DNA of 64,000 nucleotides from Hemibagrus wyckioides (GCF_019097595.1 NC_080710.1:29150780-29214779), one strand, 5' to 3'. Counted from the stretch's first letter, positions 22,641 through 35,429 are shown. Numbers and translations are program-made. The notes: generated from the letters alone by a model not told the origin.

Positions 22641-23135
22641 AGTTGAGAGGCCAAAGCAGGGGTGAGAGGCAAGAGACAGGGTAAATATTCATACATGCCC
22701 ATTTCGCTCCAGGGCCAGGTGAGCTGGGGGAATATTTCACATCATGGTAAACTAGTATTTTTGCAAAGTTTCTGAGGACTGGACAGAATCACCAAAATAT
22801 TCTGATGAAAGCGTAGCAGTGTAGGAAATATATCCTCAAAGAAAAGTGATGAGAGACGCCTTAGACCAAAGTACTTTAGAAACAAGGTTTAGTAAAATGT
22901 ACTTCCCTACAAAATGGAAATAATTCTTCCTAAAAATGAAAACATTCAGCACAGATAGTGTGTTTATAAATATTTCTGAGAATATTTCCTCCTTGTTGAG
23001 TAAAGTGGGAACTCCTGGGATATGAGGGTTCACACTGCTCATACTTTATTACTAACCAGGGGGTTAATTATCAATCCCGGTTCCTCGATATTTGATGTTT
23101 CACACTGTACATTCCTTACAGTGGCCGAGAAGGGC
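22641..23135. other. intronic, nothing recognised
   Basis: Unique-looking sequence. No element recognised. Confidence 0.4.
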
Positions 23136-23408
23136 AAAATAAAAGAACTAATCAGAGAACACAATAACAAAATTAGAAAACAAAATAATAAAATCAGAAA
23201 AAAAAATAAAACCAGAAAACAAGATAACAAAATCAAAAAAACTATAAAACCAGAAAACAAAATAATAAAATTAAAAAACAAAATAATGAAATTAAAAAAC
23301 AAAAAAATAAAATTAGAAAACAAAATCAGTAAACAAAATAAATAAAAAAAACAAAATCAAACACAAATGAACAAATCCGAAAACAAAATAACAAAACAAA
23401 AAACACAC
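23136..23408. repeat. A-rich degenerate tandem repeat
   Basis: Repeats of the pattern aaaacaaaataataaaatta with drift over about 270 bases. The lysine/asparagine-rich ORF is an artefact. Confidence 0.85.
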
Positions 23409-23409
23409 A

Positions 23410-23905
<496 letters not shown>

Positions 23906-24326
23906 TTTAAATATGTTTTGTTCATTTATTTATTTTTAAAATAAAAACCCCAATTTCTGCTGAAAACTTGACTTTGTAATGACTGTGATGATATTGGTTT
24001 GGTAAAATCTCTCCACGTCTTTCCAGCACGTACTTGTGTGTTTTTTCTTTTTTTTTGTATGATAATTTTCATATGCGTTTGTTTACTCCAGCTCCGTTTC
24101 AGGCTGCGAGTGCTTGTTCACGATAACAGCACGTTTGTTGTGTTCTCTTTGAAATCTTTTTGCCTTTGCGTGTTTTGCAGGTGTCCGTTGTTTATCCCGT
24201 GTCCGTTATGTAAAATCCAGCATTTCCTTATAACTGATGCTTCGTTCTATGTAACTGATGTTTAAGATGCCAAGTCTGAGTGCTTTCTATGCAAAACTCT
24301 CTATCTTTTTAATTGTTCATGATCTC
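23906..24326. other. intronic, nothing recognised
   Basis: T-rich unique sequence. The cysteine/phenylalanine-rich 88-codon ORF has no known domain. Confidence 0.4.
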
Positions 24327-24327
24327 T

Positions 24328-24334
24328 ACACACA

Positions 24335-24371
<37 letters not shown>
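24328..24371. repeat. (CA)n microsatellite
   Basis: Run of cacaca flanking the G-rich array that follows. Confidence 0.95.
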
Positions 24372-24373
<2 letters not shown>

Positions 24374-24380
24374 AAAACAG

Positions 24381-27345
24381 TGAGTGAGGGTGGGAGGGTG
24401 TGAGTGAGGGAGCGAGGGTGTGAGGGAAGAAGCGAGCATGTGAGGAAGGGAGGGTGTGAGGGAGTGAGGGAGGGAAGGTGTGAGGGAGGGAAGGTGTGAG
24501 GGAGGGAAGGTGTGAGGGAGGGAAGGTGTGAGCGAGGGTGTGAGGGAGGGAGCGAGGGTGTGAGGGAGGGAGGGAGTGAGGGTGTGAGCGAGGGAGCGAG
24601 GGTGTGAGCGAGGGAGGGTGCGAGCGAGGGAGGGTGCGAGGGAGGGAGGGTGCGAGGGAGGGAGGGTGCGAGGGAGGGAGGGTGCGAGGAGGAGGAGGTG
24701 TGAGGAGGAGGGTGCGAGCGAGGGAGGGAGCGAGCGAGGGAGGGAGTGAGGGAGTGAGCGAGGGTGTGAGCGAGGGAGTGAGGGTGTGAGGGAGGGTGTG
24801 AGGGAAGGAGCGAGCGTGTGAGGGAGGGAAGGTGTGAGGGAGGGTGTGAGGGAGGGAGCGAGGGTGTGAGGGAAGGAGCGAGGGTGTGAGGGAAGGAGCG
24901 AGGGTGTGAGGGAGGGAGCGAGGGTGTGAGGGAAGGAGCGAGGGTGTGAGGGAAGGAGCGAGGGTGTGAGGGAGGGAGGGTGTGAGTGAGGGAGGGAGGG
25001 TGTGAGGGAGGGTGTGAGGGAAGGCGAGGAGTGTGAGGGAAGGGCAGTGTGAGGAGGTGTGAGGAAGGGAGGCTTGAGGAAGGTGTGAGGAGGGGCGAGT
25101 GTGAGGTGTGAGGGAAGGCGAGGTGTGAGGAGAGGTGTGAGGGAAGGAGCGAGGTGTGAGGAAGGAGCTTGAGTGAGGGAGGTGAGGAGAGGTGTGAGAG
25201 TGTGAGGAGGTGTGAGGAAGGAGGCGTGTGAGGAGGAGGGTGAGGAGGAGTGTGAGGAAGGAAGCGAGCGTGTGAGAGAGGAGTGAGGGTGTGAGGAGAG
25301 TGTGAGGAAGGAGCGGGTGAGGGGAGGGAGGAGAGTGAGGGAAGGAGCGAGGTGTGAGGAGGAGGTGTGAGGGAGGGAGGAGTGAGGCGAGTGTGAGGTG
25401 AGTGTGAGGAGGAGGCGAGGGTGTGAGGGAGGGAGCGAGGGTGTGAGGGAAGGAGCGAGGGTGTGAGAGGGAAGGAGCGAGGGTGTGAGGGAGGGAGGGT
25501 GTGAGGGAAAGGCGGCGTGTGAGGAGGGAAAGGTGTGAGGGAGGTGTGAGGGAAGGAGTGAGGGTGTGAGAGGGAGGGAGCGAGGTGTGAGGAGGAGCGA
25601 GGTGTGAGGGAGGGAGGGAGTGAGTGAGGAGGAGTAGAGTGTGAGTGAGGGGAGGAGTGAGTGAGGAGGGTGCTTGAGGGGCGAGGGGTGTGAGGAAGGA
25701 AGCGGCGTGTGAGGGAAGGAAGCGAGGTGTGAGGAGGGAAGCGGCGTGTGAGGAGGAAAGCGGCGTGTGAGGGAGGGGCGGCGTGTGAGGAGGGAAGCGG
25801 CGTGTGAGGAGGAGGAAGCGGCGTGTGAGGAGGAAGCGGCGTGTGAGAGGAAGCGGCGTGTGAGGGAGGAAGCGGCGTGTGAGAGGGAAGCGGCGTGTGA
25901 GAGGGGAGGAGCGTGTGAGGAGGGAGGGAGCGAGGAGGGAGGAAGCGTGTGAGGGGGAGGGAGGCGAGGGAGGGAGGAGGAGGAGGAGGAATGAGGGTGT
26001 GAGTGAGGGAGGGTGTGAGTGAGGGAGGGGGGGAGGGGGGGAGGGAATGAGGGTGTGAGTGAGGGAGGGTGTGAGTGAGGGAGGGAGTGAGGGTGTGAGG
26101 GAGGGAGTGAGGGGGGGAGGGAGGGAGGGAGCGAGAGTGTGAGTGAGGGGAGGGCGAGGTGTGAGGAAGGGCCGAGGGGTGTGAGGGGTGTGAGGAAGGG
26201 CGAGGTGTGAGGAGGAGCGAGGGTGTGAGGAAGGAGTGAGGAGGGAGGGTGTGAGGGGAGGAGGGCGAGGGAGTGTGAGGGAAGGAAGCGAGGTGTGAGG
26301 GGAGGCGAGGAGTGTGAGGAAGTAGTGAGGTGTGAGAGAGGAGGGAGGAGGTGTAGTGAGGGAGTGAGTGAGGGAGGAGGGGGCGTGTGAGGTGAGGAGG
26401 AGGGAGGGGAAGCGAGGGGGTGTGAGGAGGAGGAGGGAGGAGGAGAGGAGGGAAGGTGTGGGGGGGGGAGGGAAGGAGTGAGGGTGTGAGGGAGGGAGCG
26501 AGGGTGTGAGGGAGGGAGTGTGTGAGGGAGGGAGGGAGTGTGTGAGGGTGTGAGCGAGGGAGGGAGGGAATGAGGGTGTGAGGGAGAAGAGGGTGTGAGG
26601 AGTGAGGTGGAGGGAGGGCGAGGGAGGGAGGGAGGGTGAGCGAGGAGGGAGTGAGCGAGGAGGGAGTGGGGGCGAGCGAGTGAGTGAGGAGGTGTGAGCG
26701 AGGGAGTGAGTGAGTGAGGGAGGGTGGGAGCGAGGGAGTGAGTGAGGGTGTGAGCGAGGGAGTGAGTGAGGGTGTGAGCGAGGGAGTGAGTGAGGGTGTG
26801 AGCGAGGGAGGGAGGGTGTGAGCGAGGGAGTGAGTGAGTGAGCGAGGGTGTGAGCGAGGGTGTGAGGGAGTGAGTGAGCGAGGGTGTGAGGGAGTGAGTG
26901 AGCGAGGGTGTGAGCGAGGGTGTGAGGGAGTGAGTGAGCGAGGGTGTGAGGGTGTGAGCGAGGGTGTGAGGGAGTGAGGAGGGAGTGAGTGGCGAGGTGT
27001 GAGGGAGTGAGGAGTGAGGAGTGAGGTGAGGAGTGGTGAGGGTGAGGTGTGAGGGAGTGAGGGTGGCGAGGTGTGAGGGAGTGAGGGAGTGGTGTGGCGA
27101 GGGAGGTGTGGCGAGGGAGTGAGGAGCGAGGGAGTGAGCGAGGGAGGGAGGGAGGGAGTGAGCGAGGGAGTGAGCGAGGGAGGGAGGGAGTGAGCGAGGG
27201 AGGGAGTGAGGGAGTGAGCGAGGGTGTGAGGGAGTGAGCGAGGGTGTGAGGGAGTGAGCGAGGGAGGGAGGGAGTGAGTGAGGGAGGGAGGGAGTGAGGG
27301 AGGGAGGGAGTGAGTGAGCGAGTGAGTGTGTGTGCGTGTGTGTGT
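24381..27345. repeat. 3-kb G-rich minisatellite built from GAGN words
   Basis: The + strand is almost free of C and T outside the words GAGG, GAGC, GAGT and GTGT. In 24840-25010 the unit is exactly 20 bases (gagggtgtgagggagggagc and close variants). In 26700-26960 it is nearer 24 bases. G-tracts such as gggagggagggaggg (27142-27156) can form G-quadruplexes. Two - strand ORFs of over 1000 codons (serine/proline/leucine/threonine/histidine) exist only because the complement lacks stops. They are not genes. Confidence 0.97.
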
Positions 27346-27900
27346 AAGAGAGTGAGCTGTTCATTTCTGATGGATAAATTTCCCATAGTCAGGGGATTTT
27401 GTGTGGAATTACCCATCACTTATCTTTAGTGTATTCAATAAAAAGTTTTATTTTCTATGATTAATGTAGTAGGACTGGACCATATGATGTCATAAAGCTT
27501 TCTGTTCCCCGGTTTGTCCACTTTAAGATGGAGTTGACCCGTGTTTGGACCCCTAAATGTAACAGTGTGGATTAATGTGGGCTGTGCTTTTCCACATCCA
27601 CTGTAACAAAATTTACAGAATAAATAAATCCTGGACTTTATTGCAGTGCTGGACGGACCCCTGGGGGTTCCCTGGACCCTGCCCTGAGAGCCACTGCTCT
27701 AACAGCATGTCTGCATCCACGTGATCAAACATGTCCACTTTGTTTAGTGACCGATTTTTATGTAGGCTTAAAGAAGCTCAGACATTAAAGTATGAAAAAC
27801 TCTCCAGGTCATTTCTGATTGTTCTCCAGAGTTCACTCATGTTTTTGTTAGATATCCTCGTTATCTGTGTCAGTGCTTTAGAAATCTGATTTTGGTACAC
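27346..27900. other. intronic, nothing recognised
   Basis: Unique-looking DNA between arrays. Confidence 0.4.
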
Positions 27901-27901
27901 A

Positions 27902-27950
27902 TTTGCTCTCTCTCCCTCTCTCTCTCCCTCTCCCTCTCTCTCTCTCTCCC

Positions 27951-27981
<31 letters not shown>

Positions 27982-28170
27982 CCCTCTCTCTCTCTCTCTC
28001 TCCCCCCCCCCCCTTCTGTGTTGCAAACTGAAATCCACATCCTGTTCTCTGCAGCTGATCAGGACAGTGCTGTGACGTGGCACTTTTTTCAGTTTCTTCC
28101 CCTCCTTTCTCTCTCTCTCTCTCTGCTCTCTCTGTTGTTTGCTTGTCTCTCTGCTCCCCCTCTCTCTTTT

Positions 28171-28205
<35 letters not shown>

Positions 28206-28220
28206 TACCTCTTTTTTCTC
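27902..28220. repeat. (CT)n-rich microsatellites
   Basis: ctctctccctctctct runs at about 27906-28002 ending in a C12 tract, then further CT-rich runs at 28107-28215. Confidence 0.93.
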
Positions 28221-28281
28221 TTCTGTCTCACACTGTCTCTCCCTCTCTTCTCTTTTCCCCTTTCTTTTTTTGAATGCAAAT

Positions 28282-29062
28282 TTACTGGAGATTGTGGCTG
28301 TGAGGTACTGGAGGTTGTGGGGGTTGAGGTACTGGAGGGTGTGGCTGTGAGGTACTGGAGGGTGTGGGGGTTGAGGTACTAGATGGTGTGGCTGTGAGGT
28401 ACTGGAGGTTGTGGGGGTTGAGGTACTAGATGGTGTGGCTGTGAGGTACTGGAGGGTGTGGGGGTTGAGGTACTGGAGGGTGTGTCAGTGAGGTACTGGA
28501 GGGTGTGGCAATGAGGTAGTGGAGGGTGTGGCAGTGTGGTTCTAGAGGGTGTGGGGGTTGAGGTACTGGAGGGTGTGTCAGTGAGGTACTGGAGGGTGTG
28601 GCAGTGAGGTACTGGAGGGTGTGGCAGTGAGGTACTGGAGGGTGTGGCAGTGAGGTACTGGAGGGTGTGGCTGTGAGGTACTGGAGGTTGTGGGGGTTGA
28701 GGTACTAGATGGTGTGGCTGTGAGGTACTGGAGGTTGTGGGGGTTGAGGTACTGGAGGGTGTGTCAGTGAGGTACTGGAGGGTGTGGCAATGAGGTACTG
28801 GAGGGTGTGGCAGTGTGGTTCTAGAGGGTGTGGGGGTTGAGGTACTGGAGGTTGTGGGGGTTGAGGTACTGGAGGTTGTTGGGGTTGAAGTACTGGAGGT
28901 TGTGGCTGTGAGGTACTGGAGGGTGTGGGGGTTGAGGTACTGGAGGGTGTGGCGGTGTGGTACTGGAGGGTGTGGCTGTGCGGTACCGGAGGGTGTGGCA
29001 GTGAGGTACCGGAGGTTGTGGGGGTTGAGGTACCGGAGGGTGTTGGGGTTGAGGTACCGGAT
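28282..29062. repeat. 23/24-bp G-rich minisatellite
   Basis: The unit is gaggtactggagggtgtgg followed by cagt, ctgt or ggtt, giving 23- and 24-base versions. About 33 units. Variants (actaga, gttgtggggg, accgga) are ordered, with accgga units only at the right end. ORFs over it are artefacts. Confidence 0.95.
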
Positions 29063-29108
29063 TGCAATTCTCTTTATTTTACTTAAATGCAAAAATCCAC
29101 TAACACAA

Positions 29109-29815
29109 TAAAAGTGTACTGAAAATAGTGAGGTATAAAAATTGTTTGACTTGTATGACTTTATTACAGGAGACGGGTTTGGAGGACGGCGCTCTTTATT
29201 CCCAATCCGCTATGTAATGACCAGTCACTGAGATAACTCTCTGTAATGACCAGTCACTGTGAGATCACTCTCTGTTACCCCCGAGCTCCAGCTATCTGTT
29301 ATTAGAGCAAGACTTTCTGCTTTAACCAAAGCGTTTTCAGTTTTTTTGCGCGTTTTTTCATAGAGGTCAGGAAAAAAAGGCTCCCGCTTCCACACAGTGA
29401 TATCTCTGGGTGATGGAGCTGTAGATGTGTGGTCATGTTGGAAGTATTTCCATGTCTGTATCTAACTCGTGTGGAACACTGCTTAAACACAGTCATGTTT
29501 TGTTTACTGTTTTTGTTTCATCGGCATCATGGTCAACAACAAATGTCCCCACTCCACAGATCTGAATCACGGCGCTGCTTCCTCGTGTTTCTGCCTCACT
29601 TCACCGCTCTCCAGGGTTAGAGTGAAATCTGACACCAGCATCACAAGAATGGTTACCGCCCCTAACTTTAGCGCTCACTGATTGGATATTTACTCGCGGG
29701 GAGGCGTGTCTGTCTCAGTACGTAGACATCCAGTATTTTAACAAAACCTGTAGTATTGAACCGTGGAGGTCATACCGAACGGTTCAATATTATATTGAGT
29801 ATTGTGGCATCCCTA
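29109..29815 (-). mobile_element. truncated hAT element (ZBED type), copy 2
   Basis: The - strand encodes a BED-type zinc-finger segment (29302-29496) with a CSTRVRYRHGNTSNMTTHL region ending in HHPEI. The outer end gagtattgtggcatccct (29796-29813) is the inverse of the 16402 terminus. The inner end aligns with copy 1 as far as about 17330, both stopping near a ctcactattttc(a/t)gtacact segment. Stops and frameshifts break the coding region. Confidence 0.75.
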
Positions 29816-30224
29816 ATGGGCACTCTGAGCGATCTGTGGCTGAGCAGTCTCATACACAACAGGGTCACTTCCTCCTGTAACAGTCATTTACATTGTCTTT
29901 TGACTTTTGCCACAGTTGTTCTTCTGTTGCTTCGGGCCAGACCTTTGTCGCCCTTGCGCATCGATGAACTTCTGACCTCCAACACTCTGTCACCCTGTTC
30001 GTCTCTCCCCAGACCACGGTCAGTGGGTACTCACCACCACTGTCCAGACAGGAACACCTTGCAAGCCTTGCTGTTCCATGGATGTGACCCTGGTCAGAGT
30101 CACTCAGGTCTTTATTCGCTAATAGATAATAAACCGTATTTGTTTCATGTGTGAGTGCTCATAATTTACATTTTATTAGGAACACTGTGGGTAAGGCTTT
30201 CATGGCGTAGATTCCACGACATTC
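29816..30224. other. intronic, nothing recognised
   Basis: A 132-codon ORF (29756-30154) starts inside the hAT terminus and has no known domain; I do not call it a gene. Confidence 0.4.
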
Positions 30225-31130
30225 CTGACATTTTTACCCACTTTTAGGACACTAGTACCTCTTTTTTAGCTTTCAATAGCCACTTTTGTAGCACAAGCAC
30301 CACTTTTAAGCCTCTTTTAAGATACCAGCAGCTATGTTTTCCCATATTTAGCATTCTAGTGCATCTTTTTTATCTCGTTAACCACTTTTATAAAACCAGT
30401 GCCACATTTCTAACATGTCAATGCCTCTGTTTAGTTATTTAGTGTGTTTTAGGCCTAGTTTAGGACAACATTCAACTCTTTTTAGCTTATTTTAGTCTCT
30501 TTTAGGAGACACTTTAGTGTCATCAGTGCCCATTGTATTTTGTTTTAGGACATGAGAGCCTCTTTTTAAATTTATTTATTTATTTATTTATAACAAAACC
30601 TGTAGTACATTTTAATTCATTAATAAATTTATTTATTTATTTATTTTACTTTTAGTTTGTCATTTCCTCTATTTTGCTATTTGGTCTTAGCACATTTAGG
30701 TCTCTTTTAAGACATCAGGGACTCAAGGCACTGTAGTTTATTTCTAGGATAAAAGTCCTTCTAACCCTTTATTTATTTTTTATTTTTTCCCCCTTATATA
30801 AAGTTTACATTGTATTTTATTTGATTCTGCTTTGGGCAGCATTTGCCTATTTTTACTTTATCGTATCCTTTTTTTAGGACACCAGTTCTTCTTTTTCTAT
30901 TTTGTCAGTCCCTCTAATCAATTTTTTTTTAGACATTGTAGTCTATTTTAGGATACAGATGTCTCTATGTAACCCATTTTACTCTATTTATGCTTCCTAA
31001 TTTTAGTTTATTTTATCCTGTTTTATACCAGTGCCTCTCTTTTTAGTTTCTTTTAGGATACCAGAGCTTATTTTACTTTAGTGCACCTTTAGTGCAATTG
31101 TGTTTGTTTTGTTTTATTCTAGGTTCTACA
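30225..31130. repeat. very degenerate T-rich tandem repeat
   Basis: The words ttttaggacacca, gtgcctcttttta and agtttattttagg recur about twenty times at irregular spacing, with heavy drift. Probably an ancient minisatellite. Confidence 0.55.
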
Positions 31131-32455
31131 CATCTTGCCTCTTCTTTCACTTTTTCCCCTCTTTCAGTACACCCCTGATTCTCATTAGCCTGTCTCTCTC
31201 AGGGACACCTGTGCCTCTCTAACACAGGTTTTTTCCTGTAGCTTGTAGGTGTTTGTATCATTTTCGCCACGTCTGAAGCAGGGGGAAAGACCAAGACACC
31301 AAAACGGTTGTGGTTTCAGTGAACTACTGCATTGCCTCTGTAGACTTACTTCATGTGGACCGTGTTTCACTTCTCTATTTTCTCGTTAAGAATGTTCACT
31401 TTGTTTCGCTCGAAGTTACTCAAACAGACAAGGCAGAGTAAAAGACGGGAGGATCGTCCTGTTGGACTTTGACTAACCGTGGAACACAGGTAACAGCTAT
31501 CTCTAGACCAGACAGACATGTAAACACCTTTATACACCATGAGGGTGATTTTATTTAATTTTTTTTTTTTTTAGCACTGTTTGCATGAACAGATAATGAT
31601 TTCTGTTATTGCAGCTGTGATACCACGGTGTTTACCCTCCAGCTGCACTGATTTACTTAGTGACAGATCATTTAGCCACTTGTACAGCACATGCTCCATA
31701 TGTTATCAACTTCATATGATGTTCATATAACATCGTATTAACGGTCTTAGCATTTAACCAGGAGGAATCTGCGCCCTCAGCTGTAGCAGAAGGTGGTGTT
31801 ACAGGAATATGATCCACTTCTGGATAAATGGAGGTGAAGGATAATCCACTTCCTGTCAGGGTCGCAGCACAGTCATTGATGATTTTATAGCAACGTCTCA
31901 CACTTTACTTTGACTTCACTTAATCACAGTGCATGTCGTCACTATCAAACTAGAACTGTTATTTTATTGGGCATGAATTTATAAATCTAATGCTCAGATT
32001 TTCTCTTTTCTCCAACTCAGACCTTTTAAACATGCATTAGTTGCTGCAGCGGCGCTTTAATGTTTTTCTGTATGAATGCGTGAATGTGATTTAACCATCA
32101 TCAGATTCTCCCAATTCACAATATTAACAAATACATACCTTAATATCATGTTATATGCATTATCACTAGCACCTTTATATATAGCAGCACTTCTCAAAGT
32201 CCGGACTCCGGTCCAGATCCGGACCCGGAGGGAATTCAATCCAGAGCTGCCTCCATTTCATATTTTACGAGCACTAATCAGTGTGTATGGGATTAAAAGT
32301 GTGGATTGCCTACTCTGATAAACGCATGCTAAACAACTTGTCTTTTTGGAGATGCTCCGAAATGAAAACGAAGGCGAGATATTAAAAGTTTTCTTGCGTG
32401 ACGTTGTCATGACAACCAGTGAGCGTATGGATGGGTGACTGGCCAGCGTATGGAT
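31131..32455. other. intronic, nothing recognised
   Basis: Unique-looking DNA. Poly-T at 31558-31573. A near-palindromic ccggactccggtccagatccgg patch lies at about 32200-32221. No supported gene. Confidence 0.4.
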
Positions 32456-32459
32456 GGGT

Positions 32460-32890
32460 GACATGGATGAGTGAGTTTGGTGTGGAGGAACTTGACTGGC
32501 CTGCACAGAGTCCTGACCTCAATCTGATAGAACACCTTTGGGATGAATTAGAGTGGAGACAGAGAGCCAGACCCATAAACACACTCCTCCTAAACCTTAT
32601 GGAAAGCCTTCCCAGAAGAGTTGAAGCTGTTATAGCTGTAAAGGGCAAACCAACTCCATATTACATTCATGTGCATGTAAAGGCAGACGTCCCAGTTTTG
32701 GTCTGGCTCACAGTCTCCGCTCTAATTCATCACAAAGGTGTTCTATCAGGTTGAGGTCAGGACTCTGTGCAGGCCAGTCAAGTTCCTCCACACCAAACTC
32801 ACTCATCCATGTCTTTATGGACCTTGCTTTGAATACTGGTGTGCAGTCATGTGGGAACAGGAGGGGGTCATCCCCAAACTATCCCAAAAT
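32460..32890. mobile_element. fold-back Tc1 composite
   Basis: Sense C-terminal transposase ([20 protein letters not shown] region, 32461-32660) and its 3' end are followed at about 32700 by the antisense of the same region. Arms 32461-32561 and 32713-32813 are near-complementary over about 100 bases with a 150-base loop. The junction text agacgtcccagttttggtct is shared (reverse-complemented) with 7255-7280. No intact terminal repeats. Confidence 0.85.
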
Positions 32891-33271
32891 TATTATTATT
32901 TTTTTTTGTACCACTCAGAATCCACCGTAACATATGATTAGGGAAAGTCTCCATTTTTGAGATGACAGTGACGTGTTCATACGGACGAGAGACGGAATTC
33001 TTTTGATGATGATCATAAAGTAAAAGCACTTTTATACCATTTCCAGCAGCTGGACCATGAAAGTTCTGAGATGTTGCCGATTATGATTTGTTTCCTCATA
33101 TTTCTGGGAGATTTTAGGACGTAAAGTTGAAGCCAAACAACCGCTGGAGATTCTGCGTAGTGATACACATCAGGACACCTGTGTGATGAAATGTAGTGTA
33201 GAGGAGCTGAAGCCCTAGATTCGACAGGAAGTGTGCACTGTGTGTGAGCATACAAGGTAAAAATCCCGTAT

Positions 33272-33284
<13 letters not shown>
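32891..33284. other. intronic, nothing recognised
   Basis: Unique-looking DNA. Confidence 0.4.
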
Positions 33285-33899
<615 letters not shown>

Positions 33900-35147
33900 C
33901 ACTATATTGCCAAAAGTATTCGCTCACCCATCCAAATAATCAGAATCAGGTGTTCCAATCACTTCCATGGCCACAGGTGTATAAAATCAAGCACCTAGGC
34001 ATGCAGACTGTTTTTACAAACATTTGTGAAAGAATGGGTCGCTCTCAGGAGCTCAGTGAATTCCAGCGTGGAACTGTGATAGGATGCCGCCTGTGCAACA
34101 AATCCAGTCGTGAAATTTCCTCGCTCCTAAATATTCCACAGTCAACTGTCAGCTGTATTATAAGAACGTGGAAGTGTTTGGGAACGACAGCAACTCAGCC
34201 ACGAAGTGGTAGGCCACGTAAATTGACGGAGCGGGGTCAGCGGATGCTGAGGAGCATAGTGCGAAGAGGTCGCCAACTTTCTGCAGAGTCAATCGCTACA
34301 GACCTCCAAACTTCATGTGGCCTTCAGATTAGCTCAAGAACAGTGCGCAGAGAGCTTCATGGAATGGGTTTCCATGGCCGAGCAGCTGCATCCAAGCCAT
34401 ACATCACCAAGTGCAATGCAAAGCGTCGGATGCAGTGGTGTAAAGCACGCCGCCACTGGACTCTAGAGCAGTGGAGACGCGTTCTCTGGAGTGACGAATC
34501 GCGCTTCTCCATCTGGCAATCTGATGGACGAGTCTGGGTTTGGCGGTTGCCAGGAGAACGGTACTTGTCTGACTGCATTGTGCCAAGTGTAAAGTTTGGT
34601 GGAGGGGGGATTATGGTGTGGGGTTGTTTTTCAGGAGCTGGGCTTGGCCCCTTAGTTCCAGTGAAAGGAACTCTGAATGCTTCAGCATACCAAGACATTT
34701 TGGACAATTCCATGCTCCCAACTTTGTGGGAACAGTTTGGAGCTGGCCCCTTCCTCTTCCAACATGACTGTGCACCAGTGACCAAAGCAAGGTCCATAAA
34801 GACATGGATGAGTGAGTCTGGTGTGGATGAACTTGACTGGCCTGCACAGAGTCCTGACCTCAACCCGATAGAACACCTTTGGGATGAATTAGAGCGGAGA
34901 CTGAGAGCCAGGCCTTCTCGTCCAACATCAGTGTGTGACCTCACAAATGCGCTTCTGGAAGAATGGTCAAAAATTTCCATAAACACACTCCTAAACCTTG
35001 TGGACAGCCTTCCCAGAAGAGTTGAAGCTGTTATAGCTGCAAAGGGTGGACCGACGTCATATTGAACCCTATGGATTAGGAATGGGATGTCACTTAAGTT
35101 CATATGCGAGTCAAGGCAGGTGAGCGAATACTTTTGGCAATATAGTG
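33900..35147 (+). mobile_element. full-length Tc1-family transposon
   Basis: A 1248-base element with inverted termini cactatattgccaaaagtat (33900) and its complement ending at 35147, about 28 bases each. It is flanked by TA on both sides (33898-33899 and 35148-35149), the usual Tc1/mariner target duplication. It carries one intact transposase gene and is nearly identical to the copy at 49223, so recent mobility is likely. Confidence 0.95.
34034..35065 (+). CDS. Tc1-family transposase, intact
   Basis: A 343-residue DDE transposase, which cuts and pastes its own element into TA sites. The start [10 protein letters not shown] at 34034 matches the usual Tc1 start; the open frame runs on upstream but beyond the homology. 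The N-terminal HTH pair spans residues about 1-110 ([17 protein letters not shown], then a GRPRKLT hinge). The catalytic triad is in the usual context: WSDESRF for the first aspartate, FQHDCAP for the second and [14 protein letters not shown] for the glutamate (DD34E type). FQHDCAP differs from the frequent QHDNAP. KISINTL differs from IPINTL in the other copy. Length is normal for the family, with no stop or frameshift. Activity is not proven; the element lacks a recognisable promoter of its own. Confidence 0.93.
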   Translation: MGRSQELSEFQRGTVIGCRLCNKSSREISSLLNIPQSTVSCIIRTWKCLGTTATQPRSGRPRKLTERGQRMLRSIVRRGRQLSAESIATDLQTSCGLQISSRTVRRELHGMGFHGRAAASKPYITKCNAKRRMQWCKARRHWTLEQWRRVLWSDESRFSIWQSDGRVWVWRLPGERYLSDCIVPSVKFGGGGIMVWGCFSGAGLGPLVPVKGTLNASAYQDILDNSMLPTLWEQFGAGPFLFQHDCAPVTKARSIKTWMSESGVDELDWPAQSPDLNPIEHLWDELERRLRARPSRPTSVCDLTNALLEEWSKISINTLLNLVDSLPRRVEAVIAAKGGPTSY

Positions 35148-35149
35148 TA

Positions 35150-35376
35150 TCTCTGCCTGTGTGTGTCTATGCTTGTCTCTGTGTGTGTCTATGCCTTTGT
35201 GTGTAAGCATGTGTGTATATATGTGTAGGTATGTTTATTTGTGTGTGTGATCTTCGGTTTTTAGTGGTGCTTCTTTCTTTCTCATTCCCATTCCTCCCCT
35301 GTCTCTTCAAGAACCTGATAAAACTGTCATGGCCTTTTCACAAACAGTTCTCTGGAGCATTATCTCTTGTAGTGTG

Positions 35377-35411
<35 letters not shown>

Positions 35412-35429
35412 GTTTTTGGCTTTTACATA
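35150..35429. other. intronic, GT-rich
   Basis: gtgtgtctatgcctgtg-type words (35155-35235) and a (GT)n run at 35371-35413. No gene. Confidence 0.6.

Noticed and set aside
24309..27419. Two - strand ORFs of over 1000 codons rich in serine, proline, leucine and histidine
   Set aside because: They lie fully inside the GAGN minisatellite. Two frames are open at once, and the protein is a readout of the repeat with no domain.
29756..30154. 132-codon ORF after the hAT terminus
   Set aside because: It begins inside the transposon end and shows no known motif.
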